Source: Biscogniauxia marginata (taxonomy: Eukaryota > Ascomycota > Sordariomycetes > Xylariales > Xylariaceae). Taken from it: 64,000 bases of DNA. The position numbers were made by a program, and so were the translations under genes. Below the pieces are notes generated by a model. That model saw nothing but the letters and a program-made list of their open reading frames with translations. It ran no database searches and was not told the DNA's origin. The DNA lies in contig MU404128.1 of assembly GCA_022695795.1 (NCBI GenBank), forward strand, positions 1-64,000. Direction: 5' to 3'. The stretch's first letter is position 1, and each line of letters starts with the position of its first letter. Below are positions 23,583 to 34,390 of the stretch, in pieces.

Positions 23583-24335
23583 CATGTCAAAGTGCCGCCG
23601 CCACCAGTCACCGGAATGTACGGCCCATTCAGTCACCTAGCTCTCTCTTCGCAAAGCTCTGCAACTACCCACGCTATGTCTTCGGGCTCCCACAAACCGA
23701 GGCGCTACTGAGACTCGTTTCAATTTCCCGCGCAGATAGCCAAGAAGCTCGTCCCGGGCAGCAAGCAGATTTGCGGTGGCGACAGGACCAGGGGCGACTG
23801 ACTGTGTTGATGGTGCAACCGTATTTTCGAGGAAAATCTCTCGCCCCCAGCAGCGGGTGAAGCTTTCGACCATGCCCTTGCTACCGGCATAGATCGTCAT
23901 GTCGGGATCGGGATCTCGGGAAGTGGAGCTGTCAATGCTGACGATGCGACAGCCCATTGGGGAGAGCAACGTGAGGACAGCGCGTGTGAGGGGGAGGGTC
24001 CCCGACCATTTAGGTTGATGGCCCGGCCCTATGCTCGCTGCATCTCAACGTCAGACAATTGACAGTTCAGCTATGCTGCACGTCGAGCTGTAGTCGGCGT
24101 TATTGATCAGGATGTCGATTTTACTGGAATTGATAACCTGCCGCTGCTGTCGCCACTGTGTATGGTTGCCAAGACGGCCTGAGCAGCAGCCTCTTGTGAA
24201 GCGAAAGGTTAGTGAACAATAACGACAGTGAAATTATTAGAGGGTTCCCTAGCTATGGAAGCGCTGTTCTCAGGTGAGGACCCGTTAATGAGTGCAACCT
24301 TACCAGTGAGGGTTCCAGAGTTGACTGGGGGGTAT
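23583..24335 (-). pseudogene. Full-length decayed short-chain dehydrogenase
   Basis: Reading the minus strand recovers an SDR from end to end. GTLTGKVALINGSS (the first Gly motif, decayed to SSPENSA) starts near 24330 and is followed by VIVH-stop-PFAS, IDILINNA at about 24120, INLNGRG at about 24020, IVSIDSSTSRDP, TIYAGSKGMVESFTRCWG (intact catalytic Tyr-x3-Lys), and PGPVATANLLAARDELL. Then a frameshift leads to EPEDIAWVVAELCEES, a stop, and after another shift VNGPYIPVTGGGGTLT ending near 23583. The closest relative in the window is the intact SDR at 31192-31989 (TIYAGSKGMVDSFTRCWAKE), so the two are paralogues or recent relatives. Stops and at least two frameshifts make it non-functional. 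Confidence 0.8.
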
Positions 24336-24815
24336 GTCCGAACCAGGTGCAATTTAGAAGGGTACCCTATTTCGAACTGACTTCAGTCTGATGTTAAATT
24401 TAGTATATATACCTATGTACACTAAGTCGAGAGACCCAAGTAGAGGAGTACGAAATAAATGATTAATTGAATATATAAGAACAACGACGCAGACATAAAA
24501 CATATATTATACTATTATGCACACGCACGGCGGAATCGGTATTATGAAGGGTTAACCGCCCCGAAACTAGTGAAGTCGGGGCTGCCGATCGAGTTCGATA
24601 TTCATCTTCCGTGACCGCTACCGGGGTTTCGCTAGTCGTTCGGTGCATTTTGTCGGACAAGAAGCCGAAACGACTTTGATTTAATCTCATTTGTTTTCCC
24701 CATGAGAAACTCCCCTCGCTTGTTGAACGATCCCCGCACTCGGCAGAACAATTACTCAACAACACAAATAGGCTGAAAGGTTATCCTAGAGATAATCGAG
24801 AGCCATAATTTAAGC
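24336..24815. promoter_or_regulatory. Upstream region of the glyoxalase gene
   Basis: No gene recognised, though one minus-strand frame of about 100 codons is open by chance. CGG/CCG triplets cluster at 24530-24620, including CGG-N5-CCG at 24577-24587. Confidence 0.4.
24577..24587. promoter_or_regulatory. CGG-N5-CCG candidate Zn2Cys6 site
   Basis: CGGGGCTGCCG, about 230 bp upstream of the glyoxalase start. Same half-sites and spacing as at 17267 and 27119. Confidence 0.3.
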
Positions 24816-25565
24816 ATGGTTTCTCAAGCGAACGACGGACCAGAACACCCTGGAGCAGCAGACGCGGGACTTTCGGGGAATCCGCAGGCCAGTAATGTCT
24901 CTGAGAAACATGAACCAACAGCAGGGTATCGGATGAACCATGTGATGCTGCGTATTCGAGACCCCGAGCCCTCTTTAGACTTTTATATTCGCCTGATGGG
25001 CATGAAGATGATATTCACGGCCAACACGGGACCTTTCACAATATACTACCTAGGATATCCGCAGTCGTCGGAACACCGCGCGGACCCGGAGTCTTTCGCG
25101 CGAGACGTTCGCTCCCATTCCACTCTAACCCGCACCTTGGGACTCCTGGAACTATGTCACTATCACGGGTCGGAACTGCAGCCGAGTTCATACACTTCCA
25201 CCGGAAACGACCCGCCGCACTTGGGATTCAACCACCTCGGCTTCACCGTGCCGAACGTCAAAGAGGCCGTGACGCGTCTCAAGGAGGCCGGGATGCGCGT
25301 CGTGAAGGAGGTCCAGGGCGGCCCGATTGATGGCATTCCCATCACCCAGTGGGAAAAGGAGAAGGGAATAGCGACGGCGGAACTGAGTCATCATTTTGAA
25401 AATATATTCCGGCAGATCGCCTTCGTTCAAGATCCGGTCAGTGGAATACTTATCCAATGAACTCTTAGTGTCGCTTGACAGAAATTACCGGCTGGTTTTC
25501 ACTGCTAACAATCAACTTAGGATGGTTACCTTGTTGAGTTGGTTCCTAATGACTTGGAGGAATAG
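24816..25565 (+). CDS. Glyoxalase I-type enzyme (lactoylglutathione lyase family)
   Basis: Two exons, 24816-25436 and 25521-25565, giving 221 residues. The second exon adds only DGYLVELVPNDLEE but supplies the last metal ligand, turning FVQDP into the family motif FVQDPDGYLVEL. Metal ligands in family order are His42 (NHVMLRI), Glu112 (GLLELCHYHG), His140 (GFNHLGFTVP) and Glu213. The fold is two vicinal-oxygen-chelate modules. The classical reaction converts the hemithioacetal of methylglyoxal and glutathione to lactoylglutathione. In a catabolic cluster a relative could detoxify another reactive aldehyde. The N-terminal 37 residues are polar and variable. Reading through the donor gives a short stop-terminated tail without the fourth ligand. 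Its neighbour, a flavin reductase, is convergent and ends 320 bp away. Confidence 0.88.
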
Positions 25566-25885
25566 GTTTATTACAAGCGCAACAAAATGGCGTATCAATT
25601 ATAGAGACGGAAGAAGATAATCTAGGCTCAATATGGCTGTGGAGGATAAGCTGTACAGATGTATCATGTGTTGTTAGCACTGGAAATATCTTATTCAACC
25701 ATATATATAATCTGCAAGAACGACATGATGTCTCGATTTCTTAATTATCTACATCGTATATTTCCCGTTTTCCTTTGTACTCGAACTCAAATTGACTCAC
25801 ACACCTTCCTGTCATATAGTAATAAGAGATACTAGATAGTACATGCACAACTCCAGGCCTGCTCAAATTCACTCTATACACCTAT
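25566..25885. other. Intergenic between convergent genes
   Basis: Space between the 3' ends of the glyoxalase and flavin reductase genes, AT-rich, presumably terminators and UTRs. Confidence 0.5.
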
Positions 25886-26923
25886 TTACAGTCGGCTACC
25901 ATTGATGTTACTAGGAAGCGGCACCTCCGGAATTTGTTTGCTCTTCCATCGATCTACTTCTCCCTGGATCTGTCCTAACCTCTGCCTTTCCGATCCCAAC
26001 TTTTTTCCAATATCATCCAGGTGCTTCCATTTCCCTTCCAGGGTCATACAACTGACCTTAGAATTACTCTCCCAGGTCGGCCGTATGTTCCCGTTTGCCG
26101 CCACGGACAGGGTTCCATTGGCACCACAAACAATACAAGCGACATTGTTTCCTTCTCGGAATTCAAGTTTGAGTAAATGGCAGTACGGGCAGCTGCCTTC
26201 CTCCTCCGAGCCCAGATACTTGGCCTCATCGTAAGGCTTCCCGATCTGACTGGCTACGCGTTCACCCAATGTTCTGGACCGCCCTATGGTGCTCTCCGCC
26301 TCCAGCAAGACGGAGCCCGCGTTGGCAAAGCCGGGGAAGACAACCTGATCTATGATGCGCGCGTGAATCGCATAGGTGATTGAGTGCAATGTCGGCAAAG
26401 CCATCGACCATTGCTCGGGAAATTCGGGAGCGGAGCCACCCACGGCAATGAATCCCCCAATACGAGGCTTGAGGTCTCGCGGATTAGGCGTCCCAGTATG
26501 GCCGTTAGATTCGCCTGCCTCTTGCCTGGCTTTTATACGATAGGAGTCAGACACATCTGCGTACGGACCCAAGATAGCATCGGCGAGAGCTTTCAAGGTC
26601 CCGGCAGGCTGATGGCTGTAGACCGGACTTGCAATTATCAGAGCGTCTGCATCCATAATCGCATTGAACACGGCTTCGCGGTCATCTAATTGGGCATTAT
26701 TGTTAGGCGCCTTCGCAGCTGCCGTGTCGTCGTCATTGCGATAGGGTATAATGGAGGGATCAGACTTTATCGGCTTGTGGTTCCTTGGGAGGGCCACGGA
26801 TGGAACGTGGATCCATGATACGGTGATAGACGAGTCGTACTCTTTCGCCGCCTCTAAAGCTGCCTTGAGTAGGATCTCAGAGTTGCCATGGATGGAGCCG
26901 TTGCACAGGCCCAGAATATGCAT
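25886..26923 (-). CDS. NADPH-dependent FMN reductase-like protein with zinc-ribbon tail
   Basis: An intronless 345-residue gene. The flavodoxin-like fold starts at residue 2 with the phosphate-binding loop GLCNGSIHGNSEILLKAAL, followed by DALIIASPVYSHQPAGTLKA (the second FMN loop) and GGFIAVGGSAPEFPEQW. Residues 245-266 form Cys-x2-Cys-x14-Cys-x2-Cys (CPYCHLLKLEF and CIVCG), a zinc-ribbon or possible Fe-S knuckle. The last 75 residues are charged and probably helical. Family members reduce flavins or quinones. The ribbon-tailed form is, from memory, better known in bacteria and archaea. It could supply reduced flavin to an oxygenase in this cluster, or reduce quinones made by ring oxidation. 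The CGG-N5-CCG at 27119 lies about 200 bp upstream. Confidence 0.8.
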   Translation of the reverse strand: MHILGLCNGSIHGNSEILLKAALEAAKEYDSSITVSWIHVPSVALPRNHKPIKSDPSIIPYRNDDDTAAAKAPNNNAQLDDREAVFNAIMDADALIIASPVYSHQPAGTLKALADAILGPYADVSDSYRIKARQEAGESNGHTGTPNPRDLKPRIGGFIAVGGSAPEFPEQWSMALPTLHSITYAIHARIIDQVVFPGFANAGSVLLEAESTIGRSRTLGERVASQIGKPYDEAKYLGSEEEGSCPYCHLLKLEFREGNNVACIVCGANGTLSVAANGNIRPTWESNSKVSCMTLEGKWKHLDDIGKKLGSERQRLGQIQGEVDRWKSKQIPEVPLPSNINGSRL

Positions 26924-28028
26924 CGCGTGCTACAGTAAGACCGTCTAGGCGGCTATCACGTGAAGATGACGAAGACGGTGTCTCAGGCGTCCAAGTAGCG
27001 GATGATGATATGCAATTGTGGTGGGTGTGGGAAGGTAATAAGACGTACTGCAAGATAAACCAGTTAAGTGGGATTGTGCAATGCCGATGTTCTCAGGGGG
27101 ACTTTCTTAGTAACAGGTCGGATTTCCCGGCCGTGGATACCGGTTAACGTTTTCTACGTCGATTAGTCCAGGTCGCTTTCTGCTGTATCACACATATCGC
27201 TACCGAGACCCGCGAATGATACCTGCCTGTCACGGATTAGATGATCTGTCTTGACAAATGATGTCAACTAAGATATTCATTGATCCTTTCGTGCGCCCAA
27301 AACGGCGCGATTATCACTCCCCAGTCACTGAGTAAATATACCAATAGGAGAATAGAATCTTTAGTCAGGAACACGACTATTTGCTAAGACCTCGGATTCG
27401 AGGAATGCCATTGCATTACTAATTCTCGCTGATTGGCTTCGGTACATTGTTTGGTGTTCTCTTCGTATCCGTCTCTGTGTATCACATACCTACCGTAATA
27501 TAGTATAAGAAACCTTGAGGCAGTATACTCCATATACCATGGGGCTGCGCGTATTAGTTGATATAACGAGCCTTACCCTTTCATCACATTGCCTTCACCT
27601 GCTACAAGCACGCAATAGGGTTCTCACAATCCTCCACTGGCCTCCTGCCAAGTCTCAACAACTGCCGGCAACGACTCGAGGATACCCCAGCCTCCCCAGA
27701 TTTTACTAACGACGCTAAAACCCACCCGACTAGGGTTCCCGAGGTGAACCCCCACAACCCGAAGTCAGCTAAACCCTGAATATGTCGTAGCGCAGCCCCG
27801 TTCTCCGAAAATAGCCAGCCCGTAGGCGCTCAGACTTGTAGTGTAAAGGAGGTTGTGAAGATAACATGATCAGTCAGCTATAGGTAGGTAGTCAACACTC
27901 AGGTTCTAAAGTCAATAAGTGAAACGACAGAGCTGGCTTTGTTGTTTTCAGGTCGAACTTCAGCAAGTCTCAGTTTTTCATTTCGTCGCATATTCATCTT
28001 TGCTCATAGTGTTTCTCTTTTGGCTACA
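26924..28028. promoter_or_regulatory. Divergent intergenic region, flavin reductase and MFS genes
   Basis: About 1.1 kb without a recognisable gene between two divergent starts. It contains CGG-N5-CCG at 27119-27129 and several other CGG/CCG triplets close to the reductase side. The MFS side has a T-rich leader. Confidence 0.4.
27119..27129. promoter_or_regulatory. CGG-N5-CCG candidate Zn2Cys6 site
   Basis: CGGATTTCCCG, about 200 bp upstream of the flavin reductase start and 900 bp upstream of the MFS start. Third copy of this spacing in the accessory region. Confidence 0.3.
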
Positions 28029-29921
28029 ATGTCTGAGTCGGGTACAACAGACGTGAAGGCTTCGGCCGTTGCAGAACTGCCACGAGCTGGAGCAAAGCTG
28101 GGTGCTATCCAGCTTCGTGACCATGAGACAAACGACATTATCCTGGTCCCTGAGCCATCGAACGATCCAAACGATCCGCTTAATTGGTAAATTCCGAGCT
28201 ATTCAGGGTGACTGTGTAATAGTGCGTATACAGATGCTAATAAGATAACAGGTCAACCGCTCAAAAGTACTACATCTTCATCCTCACATGCGCGGGTGTC
28301 TTCTTCGAGCACTGTGCCGCGGTTGGTCCGTCTGTTGCGCTTGAGCTGGTGACCATCGACTACTTCGGCGATGCTCCCGGTTCTATTGCTGCCAACATCT
28401 CCAAGACGTCTTATCTTCAGACTGGCAGCTCTCTTTTGCTAGGCCTTGCGAACATCATCTGGGTCCCACTTGCGATCAAATATGGCAGGAGGCCTGTTTA
28501 TATTGCTTCATACGTCTTGCTGTTTGCTAGTTGTGTGTGGTGCGGCGCCGCGACGTCTTTTGCCAGTGCCCTGGTTGGCAGGCTTGTTCTAGGCTTCGCA
28601 GGTGGTGCTGCGGAAATCGTTGCGCCACTAATTCTGACTGATTTGTTCTTCCTCCACGAACGTGGGCAATGCATGGTGTAAGTATTAAAGCCCCTTATGA
28701 TCTTCCCTCGGAATTTACCTCTCCAAAAGAGTAGTACTGACTAAGCCCGATAGAATCTACACTTGTGCTTTATCTGCCGGAGTAGGAGGGGGTGTTGTCT
28801 TTTCCGGTCTCATCACCAAGTCTTACCACTGGCGAGTTATCTACTGGGTCTTCGCCGGCTGCGTCGGCCTCGTTACTCTCCTAGTCATATTCACCTTCCC
28901 CGAGACAAATTACAGGAGGCAGAGCCCTATTCAACCCGTGAACTCGACTGTAAAGCTCAGTGATAACAAATCTTCGACTGACAATTTCGAGCCCCATTAT
29001 GTGGAGTCAGTCGATAGTCGGTCTACTTACCCGCCGAAAAGGACGTTTGTGCAGAACATGAGGGTCTTTTCCGGGGTATACACCAGCGAGACCATCTGGT
29101 CTATGATGCTTCGCCCCATTGTAGCTATCATACTTCCAGCTGTGCTATGGGCTTCGCTGGTCAACTCGGTCACGATTGGTATGATTGTTGTTTTGTCGGC
29201 AAACTTCTCGACAGCCTTCTCGTCGATATACGGATTCGAGTCGTGGCAGTCTGGCCTGACCTATATCTCAACCATCGTCGGATCGCTGTTTGCCATTTTA
29301 TGTGGTGGTCATTTCACAGATTGGGTGGCGGATAAATTAACAATCAGAAATGGCGGGCTTCGTACCCCTGAAATGCGTCTCCCTGCCATAGTCATTAGTT
29401 TAATAACAGGCCCAGTGGCTTGTTTACTCTATGGGTTTGGGTTTGGGAAGCAGCTTCATTGGATGGTAGCGGTTGTTGGTATAGGCCTTGGTACGTTCCT
29501 CACAGCTCTACGCAAGCTTTATTATATATACTAACAAGTAGAAGTGAATTTCACAACTGTGCAATCCAATAATATTTCATTGGTATATATTTTGGATTCG
29601 TATCGCCCTATAGCCGGAGAAGTCGTGGTTACACAATCTGTTTTCAAAGGTATTTTCCCACCCCCATGCGGATAGTGTAGCTGTGCTAATGTTTGTTGGA
29701 CAGCACTGTTTGGATTCCTTCTCAGCTTTTACGTCAATGATTGGGTTTTAAAGTCGGGATATGTTAACGTGTTCGGTATACTGGCTGGGATATCAGCCGC
29801 CGTTTTTCTTTCCACGATCCCGTTCTACTATTACGGAAACTCGCTCCGACAACTTTCTTGGAGGTGGGGGTTTGCTAAACGATATCTTCACTGGGATGTG
29901 GATCGTGAAGTAGGAGAATGA
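28029..29921 (+). CDS. MFS transporter, drug/organic-ion antiporter type
   Basis: Five exons, 28029-28186, 28252-28677, 28754-29490, 29542-29649 and 29704-29921, giving 548 residues with about twelve membrane segments. The N-terminus ends with NDPNDPLNW, a mark of this fungal family just before helix 1. YGRRPVYIASYVLL is the loop 2-3 signature and LTDLFFLHERGQCM the end of the first half. A polar loop of about 80 residues (after TFPETNYRR) separates the halves, and YILDSYRPIAGEVVV lies in the second half. The family (DHA1/Hol1-like) exports drugs, polyamines or pathway products or imports organic cations. An upstream in-frame Met at 27939 is less likely because the Met at 28029 has a better context (ACAATG) and yields the usual N-terminus. 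Context suggests transport of the cluster substrate or product; that is inference. Confidence 0.88.
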
Positions 29922-31191
29922 GTATTTTTTTTTTTTTTAGAAAGCTGAAGTTGTTTAGACTGATGCTAGTCAAAAATTCCGCGTTTGATTTGTAGCGATA
30001 TAGAACGTGCCAGTTTTTTTTATTTCATGCAGAATTTTAAATAGATCTTAGAGAGTGCCTAAGCTGAATAAACGAGATGCAGTGTTTATCACGCTAAGAA
30101 ATCGTTAACAAGCAATATTACACTCTTAGCTTCAAGAGGACTTTTAATTACTATAATTACGGTATAGACTTTCTCATTTCATTGGTACCTCTAGTAATAA
30201 CTACCTGTATATAAAAAAGAATCTTCTTTGAGTAAAAGGTATGATGGATTACCATGTTATACTTACGATGTATACATATTTTGAAGGCTAAGACGTACCA
30301 ACCCATTACCATGTATTACGATACCCAGTAAATGTTTCCAGTTGTGGAGACATTTACAGCTAACCCGGGAATCCCGTTTTACTAGAGTAGCCCCTGCTCT
30401 GACAGATCGAGGATCTCTTTAGGTTACCAGGTTTTTGACAACTCTTCACATGACGTTTGTACGTCTTCAACGGCCTCCACTCAGCACATATGACTTGGCG
30501 TCTCAGGTATTCCTTAAACACTCCAAGCATGAAGCACGGAATGTCCGGTCATTAATATAAGCCCGACAAGTTATTACTGCGCTACGAATAGGTAGGCGCC
30601 GTGACGTTCAAAAATATCACCGAACACATTTGATGACATCCTTAACCTCAAACTAGGCCCATAATAAATGTAACTTTACAGCTTAAGGAGGATAGAGATT
30701 TGATGGATTAGCTACCGGCAGTGGTACATAATATCTACTTGGTGAACTATTAAACTGCAATATACCAAATTAGCATCTCCAGGGTTCGAATTTGCTTGTC
30801 AGCTTGAGTGTAAGTCGGAAACGATGCAAGTCCAGCACGGCAACTAACATAAGAGCCAAATTTCCGGTTTCGGGGCAATACTGCCGCCGAAATATCGGCC
30901 CCACCTCCCGGAACGAAGCGCTGTAGGTAGTTTCGCTTGGGCCGCCCAGGAGCTTCGAATAGCTCACCGAACACTAGCTTACCTTACTCAACCACAAAGG
31001 CCCCTTACTCCATGGTCGAATGCTACTCAGCCTGTTAGAATCAATTATACGGCTCGCTTCCGTTAAGGAAGGATACGATTCGACACGAGGTCATCCCGTT
31101 GGGTATAAGATCCAGTATTTGGTAAAACAGTCGTCAGAAACGAGGCGGAAGTCAGAACATTCGTTTCAAAATCAAGACAAGATTTTAAGCC
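29922..31191. other. Intergenic upstream of the intact SDR
   Basis: Begins with a T-rich 3' flank. No gene recognised. Near the SDR there are several CGG/CCG triplets, including CGG-N7-CCG at 31050-31062 and CCG-N6-CGG near 30895, but no CGG-N5-CCG. Confidence 0.45.
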
Positions 31192-31989
31192 ATGTCTACC
31201 CAGGCCAACACAAGCGCGTCATCGACGCTGAAAACTCTGGCCGGTAAAGTTGCCGTCATATCAGGCAGCTCTACCGGGATTGGGCTGGCGATCGCGAAAG
31301 AGCTCAGTTCCCGCGGCGCCCATGTCGTGCTTAACTACCCCTTTCCCTCACTAGCAGCCGAAACCAAGGAGGCCGCGGCATCAAACCTCTCAGGGCCGCA
31401 TATCGCGGTCGAGGCCGACCTATCCACGGTGGATGGCCCAAAGAAACTGATCCAGGAAGCTGTCCGCGAGTTTGGCAAAGTCGATATACTCGTCAACAAC
31501 GCGGCGATTGCGATTAACATACCGTTCGAGGAGCAGACTCTAGAACACTGGGATTCGCTAGTCAACCTGAACGGCCGCGGAACTTTCCTCTTGACGCAGA
31601 GTGTCCTTCCCCATCTCCCTAAAAGCGGCGGTCGCATCGTAAATATCTGCTCGATCAGCTCCCGCGACCCCCCTCCGCTACAGACTATTTACGCTGGCAG
31701 CAAAGGCATGGTAGACTCCTTTACGCGATGTTGGGCTAAGGAGCTCCCGCCAAAGTACGGTTGTACAGTGAATGCAGTGTCGCCGGGGCCTATCGCGACC
31801 CAGGGGTTTGCGGCGGCTGGGGAAGAGGCTATGCGCGTCCTGGGCCCGACGATTGAGTCGACCCCGGTGGCCAAGAGACTAGGGAAGCCCGAAGAAGTCG
31901 CCTTTGCAGTTGCTTTCTTGGTCGAGGACAGGGCGTCTTGGGTCAATGGGGAACATTTATTCGTCAACGGAGGCCTATTTGTTGATTAG
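31192..31989 (+). CDS. Short-chain dehydrogenase, beta-ketoacyl-reductase type
   Basis: An intronless 265-residue classical SDR. Cofactor motif is ISGSSTGIGLAIAKEL (Gly-x3-Gly-x-Gly), the acidic stretch is EADLS, the core motif is VNNAAIA, and the catalytic residues are Ser in NICSISSRD and Tyr-x3-Lys in YAGSKGMVDSF, with PGPIAT and WVNGEHLFVNGG closing the fold. Length and motifs suit an NADPH-dependent reductase similar to 3-oxoacyl reductases and hydroxynaphthalene-type reductases. Its nearest relative here is the pseudogene at 23583-24335 on the opposite strand, so this may be the surviving copy of a pair. The start at 31192 gives a normal N-terminus (about 16 residues before the first strand). 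The substrate is unknown. Confidence 0.88.
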   Translation: MSTQANTSASSTLKTLAGKVAVISGSSTGIGLAIAKELSSRGAHVVLNYPFPSLAAETKEAAASNLSGPHIAVEADLSTVDGPKKLIQEAVREFGKVDILVNNAAIAINIPFEEQTLEHWDSLVNLNGRGTFLLTQSVLPHLPKSGGRIVNICSISSRDPPPLQTIYAGSKGMVDSFTRCWAKELPPKYGCTVNAVSPGPIATQGFAAAGEEAMRVLGPTIESTPVAKRLGKPEEVAFAVAFLVEDRASWVNGEHLFVNGGLFVD

Positions 31990-33490
31990 AGTAACGAATG
32001 TGTGCCCTTGTTTGATGTGAATTTAGACCTGCATGATGTGTACATGAGACCAATGAAAAACAACATTCAGTTGGCCTATATACCGCTGCGTGGTTGTTTT
32101 GAAGCCATTTCGCTGCGTGAATAACAGGGATAGCTTGTTAAATGAATATTTCTTGAATATAAACTCAATATCCCCCAAATTAGTAGTTCCGTTCAGGGAC
32201 TATGTATTTAGGAACTTAAGACGGGAGACTTGTAAACTGGGTAACAATGTTGCAGTAGGAATAACTAGTCTACGTTAACCACTCATCGATGAAGTCCTCA
32301 AATCTGTAGGTGATTAATTCATTGTCATCTACCAAACAACATGCAATTGAGAAGGTGAAGCTGGGTCCAAGCAATCGCAACAGTACTAGAATATACACTA
32401 CCCCGGGCGACTTTCATATGATCTGGTCGAACCCACGCAAGCACGACCTCCACTCACCTCTGCGCTCAACTTTGTCAGGCTAGCAACGTATCTCTATTTA
32501 TTGGATCATGTCTTTGAAGTTAGAAAGAGAGCTAAACTATAAAAAGCCGAGTTTGAGTACAGGAAGGAATAGTTACCATAGTCGATTGTATGATAAACCT
32601 AACATTAGTATGTAGGCAGATAAGGAAAGACTATTTGGAGGCGATTTTAGCTTGAGCAGACATGGCTACAAGGCTTCTGGCCACCCGGCTTATATGTCCT
32701 TTTGATCTTTCTCCAACGTAAGTCTCTCTTCCGAGACTTAGTCCTTAGTATATACGAGGCTCCTCTATTTCAATGTTTTCAAATTTTAGTGATCGGGAAA
32801 CAAGTGATTCACAAGAATGGATCGAAAGAACTCCATCCTCAGACACCTAGTCCGTTTTCGCGAGAGGATGACGAACATCAAGATTCAAATAACGAAGACG
32901 ATCCCGGCTAAGACAGAGGATTTAAAGACCAAGAGAGAGGCGGACTCGAAGACCAACGTGGTACGATGTCGAACAACAGACTGCCTTCTAACAACGAGGC
33001 GTCTTGTAGCGATTGGTCGTTTAACGATAAGTTCGTCGATGGACGGATATAGTTCATGCGGCGCTCTTCAACGACGATATGAACAGAGGAAACAACCCAA
33101 CTGCTTCTGTAAGTGACAGGAGAACAGTCAGGCGGATAGCGGACTGGGAATTATGGATGTATAGGGCCACTATTAGACTGAGAATTATCGCTAGAGAGCT
33201 CCCCCAAGTCCCTTCGGGGCGTACACGCCTCTGATATACTCAGTTTACCGTGGATCTTGTCCCCTGGGTCAGCTAGCCTCGAGTTTGGCCTTTCGGGCCC
33301 CCGACAGTAAGTAAAGACTTGAAATTAGACAAGACTCTCGTTAAATGAACTGCGGATGGTAACGCTATTGGGTGTCATTCTCTGTCAGCCGTTCTCACCA
33401 CCATTACCACCACCATGTCCGAGTTTGCCGCCATCATCCTCTCTGCCGTTGCCGCACCTTGCGGGCAGTCCCAATTATATATATACGTAA

Positions 33491-33506
33491 ATACCTACGT
33501 AGGTAT
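33491..33506. repeat. 16-bp perfect palindrome ATACCTACGTAGGTAT
   Basis: Perfect palindrome of the ACCTA/TAGGT type that recurs through the intergenic DNA of this window. Confidence 0.7.
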
Positions 33507-34370
33507 TCAATCGTAATACGTCTACACCAATATCACAATAAGGGCCTTATGACGAGGGGTGACAAACGAAGTTGTCGCGCGAAGAACTAGAACTAGGGAT
33601 ACCTACTTAGCTAATAGTCTGTTTACAAACCAGAACATGACACTAATAGTGGTAGACTATACACCTGTCACGGTGCAACGCTATTTGCAACGATATAAGA
33701 TCGGTCTCGTTTGTTCTCTATCGCAAGATTCTGCAGTTTTAGGACGAGATTTAGGGAGAAATAATTGCCGGCAACCTAAATGTACATCGCAGCACCATCG
33801 GAATCTAAGCCATAGCCACGCATATTACTATCTCTGAAACGATTGCTAGCATTACGATATCGCCTATCGGACACAAATAGTAATATTCCATCGCGACATA
33901 TATATTGGCTTTTTTAATTAGTTGGACCAAAGTCGCTTCAAGGATAGGGGAGCAAGGTTAGAGGAGCTTCAGGGGCAGCTACCTATTCGAATAGTCGTGA
34001 TCCTCCCTCTCGCGATTCTCTAGATTTCGCCAACATTCACATCTACGCAATTGCCAATGCGAGACTCTGTTGATTACTTTTGCTTCGGAATGCATCATCA
34101 AAAAGAGCCGAAACTGGTATAGTTGATGGGCGTCGAGAGTCTCCTCCTCCCTCCCTTTGATGGTGATGTGAATGATGACTATGAGGTGATACCAAAAAAA
34201 AAAAAAAATTCTCCCAGAAGCTCAGCCTCGATCGATCGATCGATATACCTCGTAATAAACACCCCCCCCCCCCCAATAAGGACGATCGTCAGCTTTCAAT
34301 CCGTGTAACAAGCGTGATGCCCGGGTATTAAATCTACTAGTCGTATATCTACCCACCTTAGATATTTAAG

Positions 34371-34390
34371 GTACCTACCTACCTAGGTAT
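34371..34390. repeat. ACCT tandem/palindromic motif
   Basis: GTACCTACCTACCTAGGTAT, a tandem CTAC run ending in the TACCTAGGTA palindrome. Confidence 0.7.

Noticed and set aside
24463..24765. 100-codon minus-strand frame upstream of the glyoxalase gene
   Set aside because: No family resemblance, and it lies in promoter sequence rich in CGG triplets.
30779..30791. GGTTCGAATTT resembling a tRNA T-loop
   Set aside because: No matching acceptor, D or anticodon arms around it; a similar GGTTCGAA at about 63719 fails in the same way.
32817..33116. 99-codon forward frame in the gene-poor region
   Set aside because: Highly charged low-complexity text with two overlapping open frames and no recognisable motif; not enough to call a gene.
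34123..34308. Short frames across poly-A, CGAT and poly-C tracts
   Set aside because: Products of simple repeats, not genes.
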